From Homarus americanus (Eukaryota > Arthropoda > Malacostraca > Decapoda > Nephropidae): a stretch of 64,000 nt of DNA. Made by a program: the position numbers and the translations under genes. Shown here piece after piece: positions 57,799 to 64,000 of this stretch. How positions within the stretch are numbered: position 1 is the first letter of the stretch; every line of letters begins with the position of its first letter. Under the pieces are notes generated by a model that worked only from the letters and a program-made list of their open reading frames with translations, was not told where the DNA came from and ran no database searches. The stretch spans positions 5,830,329 to 5,894,328 of the forward strand of contig NW_024756914.1 in the NCBI RefSeq assembly GCF_018991925.1, read 5' to 3'.

Positions 57799-59763
57799 GT
57801 AATTTTTATTTTATTTATAGTTTTTTGCCACATATATACAGTACAGTAAACTCTCAGTAATGGGATTTTCATTACCCTGTTTGCACTGGATATTCCCAAT
57901 AATGGACATCTTATTATCTGGATATTGGGAACATTGTCTGGTATTGACCAGACTCCGTGCACCTCACTTCAACACAAACTTAACAATTTCAAAACACTTT
58001 TTGACAAAATATAAATTACTTTGAGTCTGAACAACTTCCTGGACTGCGTTTCATCAGACTCAGGGGGTGTCGTAATTCGAGTGAAGTGTGTAGATGGTGA
58101 ATTAGTCAATCATTGATTTTTCAGCCCAAAATTCATGTTTTGAGCCAACACTTGTTCAGTAAGTCTACCCCCAAATGGTGACCATCTACCAGTAGTTGTC
58201 ACCTTGATCATGTCTGACACAACTCCCCCAAGGCTGAATGTGTGGTCACCACTTTAGTGATTTAACACACTATTAATTTACCCTGTGGTGCAAATTAAAA
58301 ATTCTTCAGCTATTCTAATTACTGTACTGTACTTTATATATTTATAAGGTGTCATAGTATAACAGACATATTGGTGCAGTAATACAAGTGTCTGGATACA
58401 CTCACATACACTTTAGGGTTTAACTTTTTACAAGCTTCAATAACTGAAAAATATAGTTGGCATTAACAACCAAGTTCCTTACATTCTTAAGAGTTGTAAA
58501 CTAAAATTGTATTTTATTGAACTGAACATATAAAGAAAAAATTGCCTCTGATGTAAGTGTATACATTTACACTTACACAGGGCTTGGGAGAGAGATCCTG
58601 GGCCCTAGTTCCCCTGGGCCCCTCATCCTCCCAATTGTGTGAAGTATTTTTTTCACTTTTAAGACTTTCTTTTAAGCTCGCCAGCTCTATTATAACCTCC
58701 ATGTATTTCAAAATGCTATAGTTTGGTTCAGTGAACATGGCAAGAAATGATGCTTCTTTTGAGAGAGAGAGATGGAGGACCTTTCAATTTTGTATGTGTG
58801 GAAAATACAGGCCTGGGTGATTTGCACTGGGTGCACTCCAACCCCCCCTTTTCCCAGACCCTACTCTTACACTTAATTGTACATAAATATTAAATACAGG
58901 TCTGAACATACACACTCCAATATATATATATATATGTGTGTGTGTAGAGAGAGAGAGAGATAGATAGATATATATATACAGTACACACACACTTAAAAGA
59001 ACCACATATGAGAGTTATGTTTATGTAAAGTAAAAGGAATAGTATATGATATTAAGAAAAAGGGATGTTACATTGAGTTGTGTAAACATTACAGAAGAAC
59101 CTTATGTTATGTCAATTGTGTGTTCTCAATTCTGAGTGTTTATTGCAAACTGTACAGTAAGTAGTAATCGGGTAACTTGTATACAATGCTTGCCTTGCGA
59201 GTTAGTGGACCTGGATTAGATCCCCAGACAGAGTGAAATTATGGACAAGTTTTTCTTTGCTCCAATTGCTTCTGTTTACCCAGCAGTAATTGGGAACCTG
59301 GATGTTAATCTATCAATGGATCGTGTTCCGGGGTAATGGTTAGCCAGTGCAGTTGGTGAATTGTAGAGTCTTCTTGGATTATTCCTTGACACTGGGTTAT
59401 ACAGCTTGTTAACTCAGGATGTTGTTGTTGTGTTGGCATCAGCAAATAGTTTATACACCTTAACGAAATTCGCACTTAAGTGGTCTAGACCCAGTCAGCA
59501 TCAAACATGGGGGACAACCATTATGTAGTGTCCACCACAGTACTCAGAGCACATAATAACAGATGGTTTTGTCAAGGAACCATTGTATCATGAGTCTTTG
59601 GTTTACCTATGACCATAACATAGGATTTCAGGATCAATTCCTTTATTTCCATCATTACTATTTCCCAGTCACAGTTATTTTGACTGCAAAGATTGAAGGG
59701 CTTTATTAAATTTTACCTTAATGAAGTTATATACTTTTTAACTCCCAAGTTTTTATTCTTCAG
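57799..59763. other. NOC2L intron 13
   Basis: A Tigger/pogo-like left end, TA|CAGTAAACTCTCAGTAATGG, is at 57,842; its right end is not clear. Small (TA)n/(GA)n tracts lie at 58,920-58,975. A tRNA-derived SINE at about 59,170-59,420 is listed separately. Confidence 0.45.
59168..59420 (+). mobile_element. tRNA-derived SINE, decapod-type
   Basis: GTGGACCTGGATTAGATCCC is a damaged B box (GGTTCGATCC type). It is followed by AGACAGAGTGAAATTATGG and CAAGTTTTTCTTTGCTCCAA, CCCAGCAGTAATTGGGAACC. This body order is the one I know from a SINE abundant in decapod crustaceans. Recognition is from memory of the body sequence, not an alignment. Confidence 0.6.
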
Positions 59764-60094
59764 GTTCCTGTCAAAGAGTGAACGTACCAAGCTGAAAAAT
59801 AAGAAAGGTAAAGACAATCCAGAATTGGAAGATGGACATGATGAGAGTCCAGATGAAGAAGATGATGTCAAGGAAGAGGAGGATGAAGATGATGATGATG
59901 AAGACGAAGACACAGGTAAACCACCAAGAAAGAAAAAGAAGACTGCAATAGGAGACATTGGTGAAGAAATGGATAACATGGACATTGCTCATGAAGAAGA
60001 TGATGTGGTGAAAGAGATGAAACTGTCAGACTTTGAATCAGATGATGAGCAAGTTGATGATTTTGGAGATGGTAGCGATGATAGTGAAGATTAA
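59764..60094 (+). CDS. NOC2L: NOC2L exon 14 with stop codon
   Basis: FLSKSERTKLKNKKGKDNPE followed by long D/E runs, a basic GKPPRKKKKTA patch, and a final acidic tail FGDGSDDSED before TAA at 60,092-60,094. This is a low-complexity nucleolar-type C-terminus, longer than in human NOC2L. Confidence 0.93.
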
Positions 60095-60114
60095 TAATTT
60101 ATTTACAAAGCACA

Positions 60115-60120
60115 AATAAA
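60115..60120 (+). terminator. NOC2L polyadenylation signal
   Basis: AATAAA 21 bp after the stop codon, followed by a TTTTGTTAATGTG stretch suitable as the downstream element. The 3' UTR would be unusually short (about 40 nt). Another site further down cannot be excluded. Confidence 0.6.
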
Positions 60121-62340
60121 AGTTTTGTTAATGTGAAAGGATAGTTGAACAGAAAGCTGACCAGTGATTGCTAAGATGGTATTGAACATAATGAGGGAAT
60201 GGGAAGTGAGAGATTACTAAGAAGTGAAATGAGACTGAGGATAGGGTGTGGGAGCTATTAGTAGGGAGGGAGACAGAAATCATGACTTTGAGTGGTGATG
60301 AGGTATAGATGAGGCTCAGGGGATAAATCAGATAGATATCCTGAGGCCTTGTTGTAGAAGAGGAGCACCATGCCAGAACTGACAGGTAAGCTAGAATGAA
60401 TTGCAGCTTAAGAGGGTGCAATTGTAATGCTCTTTATTTCAGGACCCTATGAAAGGGCTTGCAAGAATGAGAAAGTTGTTGATCAATGTATTGAAATGAA
60501 AGTGTATGAGAACTTGTGAGATATGTGTTTTTAAAATTGTTGAAAAAAATAATGATTTTTATAATCCTTAATATTTTTATTTATTTTTTTAAATTCTGGA
60601 AAAGTTATTTTTAATTTTATAGATATACAGTAAGTATTTCTTAAGGATAAAGAAATGCCTTTTATGTTGTATGTCATAGAAGGGTATTTCTTTTATCATT
60701 TTAATAATTGAAAGTTCTGTAAAAGATATGGAAAAGTGATGAATGAGTAAAATATTAGGTTGCAATGGTTAAGAAACAAAGGTTTATAAAGTGGAATGTA
60801 GATGTTGAAAATCCAATGAACGTAACAGTACCATATTTTAAATATAAAAAAGGTACCCGGTATACTGTATAATTATCATAGAAAATCTGAAAAAAGGCTG
60901 ATAGTGTTGTGTACTACAAAGAACAAGGGGGCCAAATGACACTGAATCACTACCCAGTACCCACTACCCTAATGTAAATATAACATAGGATATTGCAATT
61001 GGTTTTTGGTTTTATGGAAATTGAAAAGAATGGTTACATATATATGTTAGTACAGTGTATGCTACAATAATGTTATTTGTAGTCATATGAAATATTCTTT
61101 TATAGCTATAAATACCTGTACTTCTACTTAGTATGTACTTGCCAACAGAAATAACTGACTGGTCAAGCAGCTATGAGGCCGATCAATGATGAAGAGGATA
61201 AAGTAAAGTACAGTTTAAGGTAAGATTGGTCATGGGGATAAACACAAGGGTCCAAATCATAAGGAACATGTTAAATGAATCACTTCCCATATATAAAATA
61301 AAGAACATCCTCCATAGAAATTACCAAAATGTGTAATATATAACAATTCAGTGTTGAATATTGGGTTAAAGTCTACAACATTTTATGCCATAAAGAGGCA
61401 CATCTATCTTATTCCTCTCCTCTTAACTGTAATGGAATAACTGTAAACATGTCCATCATCCTTTGGTTTTGAAATTGAGCCCTGGAAAAAAATTATGTAG
61501 ATGCCTGTGATGCCCGGTACAGTATATGCCAACAGTGCGTAAGAGAATTAATGAACTGACCAGCTAGTAAGTTAACCAGGTGTAAAGAGATAAGAGTAAA
61601 ATGAAGTAAGCTGTACTATTATTACTTCCTCCCCCCAAACTGACAATATAATACAGGATAAAAGCTAAAGTAAGAGTATATGGCCACCAGCACTCCCAAT
61701 CCCTTACCAGAAGAAAATACAAAATTAACAAACTGCTACTAAAATCAGCACAAATTGAATCCAAAACATGTAATGTTTTTACTTTATTTAACTCTATCCC
61801 CTTGCCCTTTGTCAGCTCATAAGGCATTTGGGTGTCAGTCAGTTCTCTGTTCCACACTTTTAGTAGTTACTGAACATATTTGGGTTCATGAATGTACTGT
61901 ACCACGTAAAAGACAGTGTTTGGGTTGTAAGCGCATGTGTAGGAATACCCTGTTGTCACAAAATGGAACCTGTGCTATGTGCTGAAAAATAAGTAAGGTG
62001 AGGTATCCAGTGAGCTGACAGATACCATCATGGATAAGAAAGGGTAGGGGAGAAATACCATTTACTATAGATACATATTTGGAAAATGGTAACTCTTCTA
62101 TTGAGGTCTTGAACAATTCTTTTCTACTGTGTGTGTGTGTTTCAACATGTAAGGATCTGTAACCATTGGAATGTGTGACCAAGATTATGCATAGACAGTC
62201 TCCGAGATATTGTGTAATGTATTGACTACAAATATATTGATCGTTAAATGAACTGTTAGATAGTTAACACTCAGCCTTTGTCACTCACTGCCTTACCATA
62301 AGTTACCTCAATTACTCTATAAAATTTTAAACAAAAGTTC
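60121..62340. other. Intergenic region downstream of NOC2L
   Basis: Two short LINE 3' tails on + lie at about 61,130-61,215 (GTACTTGCCAACAGAAATAA ... GAAGAGGATAAAGTAAAG) and about 61,505-61,605 (GCCAACAGTGCGTAAGAG ... GATAAGAGTAAA). The 76-codon ORF at 61,755-61,985 ends in a Cys-rich string but is unproven. Otherwise AT-rich with no gene. Confidence 0.5.
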
Positions 62341-62361
62341 CCTGAAAAAAGTAGGATTTAA

Positions 62362-62462
62362 ACATGGGAGGTGTGCCTGAGGCATGGGTGATGTGACTCA
62401 AGCATGGGTGGTGTGAGTGAAACATGGGTGATGTGACGGGCATGGGTGGTGTGACTGAGATA
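62362..62462. repeat. Small minisatellite, unit about 20 bp
   Basis: Five copies of CATGGGTGGTGTGACTGAGA with substitutions. Confidence 0.9.
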
Positions 62463-62529
62463 TTGATAAACATAGGGATAGGGGTCTGACACTGATAAGT
62501 GACAACCTGACATGTGCAGTGGACTTGTT

Positions 62530-63520
62530 AATTTACTTTTATCCTCTTCGGCACTGATCGGCTGGTTAGCCACTTTGGCGGTTGGTCATGTTTGTCATGC
62601 ATTGTTGGCAAGTACTGGGCATGAACTGGCTCCTGAATGTATCTGAACCTGCTCCAGTGTTGGTCAAGTCTGATCTTGAAACGGCTAACACTCGGTGCCA
62701 TCACAATACTCTGGCAGATTGTTCCAAGAGTTCACAACTCACTCCGAAAAAGTTACCCCTCACAGTTTTCTGGACTTGCGGCTTCTTCAACCTTGAGCTG
62801 CGACCCCTTGTGGGGCAAGCGTCAACCAGCTCCAGGTAAGGACACTCAACTGAGTAGTGCCTTTTGAAATGTTTATACACCTCAATTAGGTCCCCCCTTG
62901 CCTGTCTGTAATGTAAGCTAGAATTGCAGGCGCTCTAATCTCTCAGGGTGGCTGAGGTGCTGAAGTGCTGGCACCAGCCTGGTGGCCCTCCTTTGGACAT
63001 TTTCAATCAACTGACAGACCCTATCATATCTCGGGGACCAGACAGGGTGACAGTACTCCAGACGGGGAAGCACCTCTCTCTTGAAGATCGCTACGAGGGA
63101 CGGACTGTCTAGATATCTGAACGACTTTCTTATAAGACCTAATAATTTAGTTGCCTGATTCACCTTCTCACAATGGCCCAAGAACTTCAGTTCATTTTCA
63201 ACATACATACGTAGTTCTTTTCAGAGTTTCAATTACTGCAGTTTCTATGTCCCGTTGGGACATATGATACGCCTCCTTATCTTTGGTACGCCCCAGGTGC
63301 AGCCTCTTACACTTCGTGACATTGAATCTTTGCAGCCATTTCTTTGACCATTCTTGGAGCCCACAGAGATCCTTCTGCAGCTCTTCACAGTCTGCTTGGT
63401 TCTTAATTTTCCGAAATAACTTGGCAGCATCCACAAGCATTTGTATGGAGGAATGTACATCTTCTGGCATGTCATTTATGAAGCAAACAAACAACAGTGG
63501 CCTCAATACACTGCCCTGTG
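62530..63520 (-). pseudogene. LINE, 5'-truncated antisense copy (RT to 3' tail)
   Basis: The reverse strand, from 63,506 down, reads LLFVCFINDMPEDVHSSIQM, a degenerate catalytic box (LVDAAKLF), LQEWSKKWLQRFNVTKCKRL; after a frameshift near 63,205 it reads FLGHCEKVNQATKLLGLIRK, VLPRLEYCHPVWSPRYDRV and ENVQRRATRLVP. It ends in the family's C-terminus and 3' tail (GAAGAGGATAAAAGTAAA, reversed at about 62,537-62,555). This is the longest copy in the window and gives the domain order of the family. It is dead by frameshift and loss of the catalytic Asp pair. Confidence 0.88.
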
Positions 63521-63670
63521 GTCTTTTTCAACGTTGAGCTGTGACCCCATATGCGGCAGGCGTTAGCTTCAGGTATGGACACTCGACCTGCTCGTCTGTA
63601 GCATAAGATAAGCAGTTGCAGGCGTTCTTATCTCTGGATAACTAAGGTGCCATGGTGCAGGCAACAGTAA
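63521..63670 (-). pseudogene. Second LINE copy, C-terminal fragment
   Basis: TTGAGCTGTGACCCCATATG and GCAGTTGCAGGCGTTCTTAT correspond to about 62,795 and 62,925 of the neighbouring copy with about 70 bp deleted between them. The junction at 63,520 is abrupt. Confidence 0.65.
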
Positions 63671-63782
63671 ACCGAGTTAATGGCTCTTATATAATAGTAA
63701 ATTACTTCTAATAACAGAAAATATATTTATTCGAGTCTTATACTGTACATCCATGTTGGAAATGTTAATGGGTATGGTACAG

Positions 63783-63845
63783 TGAACAGTGGTAAAATGT
63801 TCATCGCTCATAAATATGTCCTGGGTTCGAGTCCCAACCGCAACA
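63783..63845 (+). mobile_element. tRNA-derived SINE head / tRNA pseudogene
   Basis: AGTGGTAAAATG (A-box-like) and GGGTTCGAGTCCCAACC (B box and T-arm) have tRNA-like spacing. The remainder does not give a complete cloverleaf. Confidence 0.5.
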
Positions 63846-64000
63846 CGGCTGGGAAGGTAACTTTTACTTTACTCTTATCCTCTTCACTACTAATCGGCTC
63901 GTTAGCCGCTTGGGCGATCGGTCACGTCTCTGTTACACACTGTTGGCAAGTACTGGGCATGCACCGGCTCCTGAATGTACCTGAACCTGGTAGATTGTTC
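63846..64000 (-). mobile_element. LINE 3' tail, cut by the window edge
   Basis: TTTACTCTTATCCTCTTCAC ... GTTGGCAAGTACTGGGCATG and CCGGCTCCTGAATGTACCTG repeat the 3' end of the copy at 62,530-62,660. Its body would continue beyond 64,000. Confidence 0.8.

Larger units (their letters stand above)
34065..60120 (+). other. NOC2L: NOC2L gene (nucleolar complex protein 2), gene span, 14 coding exons
   Basis: Joining 14 exons with GT-AG borders gives 2,490 nt (829 codons plus stop) with no break. NOC2 family proteins act in the nucleolus and nucleoplasm with NOC1/NOC3 in assembly and export of pre-60S ribosomal particles; vertebrate NOC2L also binds histones and p53. The architecture matches the family. 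It has a Lys-rich N-terminus (residues 1-83), an acidic segment (about 84-185), the conserved helical Noc2 domain (about 205-650; landmarks WGKIKNFIKAYL, RVRVLAFIGIFRL, YKHAFVYIRQMAFHLRNAI, YNWQYIHCLHLW, TFIPVLPFLLE, IGFPELVVPATLQ, LKSFLKMCKVPNY), and a long acidic/basic C-terminus. It is somewhat longer than human NOC2L (749 aa), mainly at the ends. The gene occupies 26 kb because transposons fill its introns. Confidence 0.96.

Noticed and set aside
59713..59985. Ser-rich reverse ORF
   Set aside because: Antisense shadow of the Asp/Glu-rich last exon of NOC2L.
61755..61985. Cys-rich ORF resembling the C-terminal zinc region of piggyBac transposases
   Set aside because: Only a few Cys pairs in a short ORF; spacing does not match well, and no transposase core lies nearby.

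Overview
The window is eukaryotic genomic DNA. It has split genes with GT-AG introns, an AATAAA polyadenylation signal, long (TA)n, (CA)n and (TTA)n microsatellites, large minisatellites and many transposon remnants: non-LTR, Ty3/gypsy LTR, Penelope-like, hAT, Tigger/pogo-like and tRNA-derived SINE. The style of the SINEs and satellites and the very repeat-rich introns suggest a decapod crustacean (crayfish, lobster, crab or shrimp). The species cannot be fixed from sequence alone.

Two genes can be supported, both on the + strand. Gene 1 (about 1.28-22.9 kb, 5' end outside the window) is the 3' part of an unassigned gene. Three ordinary exons (1282-1442, 6005-6155, 6847-7008) encode leucine-rich, LRR-like sequence. 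They are followed by very short exons (13496-13526, 13710-13735 or 17199-17227, 18534-18563, 21786-21828, 22875-22916) that sit in tandemly duplicated exon-plus-intron cassettes. The phases of these microexons fit end to end and reach a stop codon at 22914. Most of the cassettes, and the first and third LRR introns, carry a private minisatellite beginning within about 0-360 bp of the donor. Together these arrays fill more than 10 kb.

From 23.7 to 34 kb lies an intergenic transposon graveyard: two solo LTRs (one of them, at 20.6-21.5 kb, lies inside gene 1), several 5'-truncated non-LTR fragments of one LINE family, Penelope-like cores embedded in (TA)n, a TSD-flanked retrocopy and a strange AT-rich 50-bp degenerate satellite.

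Gene 2 (34.07-60.12 kb) is the nucleolar ribosome-biogenesis gene NOC2L/NOC2. I could assemble fourteen exons with consistent phase into an uninterrupted 829-codon reading frame. Its introns hold a hAT element with a perfect 8-bp target duplication, a second hAT-like element, at least five Tigger/pogo-type MITEs, and Jockey- and RTE-like reverse transcriptase fragments. Downstream (60.1-64 kb) are a small minisatellite and antisense copies of the same LINE family, running off the window edge.

The two genes show no functional link. NOC2L is a housekeeping 60S-assembly factor. Gene 1 looks like a recognition or scaffold protein with a variable charged C-terminal tail. The microexon cassette array is the observation most worth following up.
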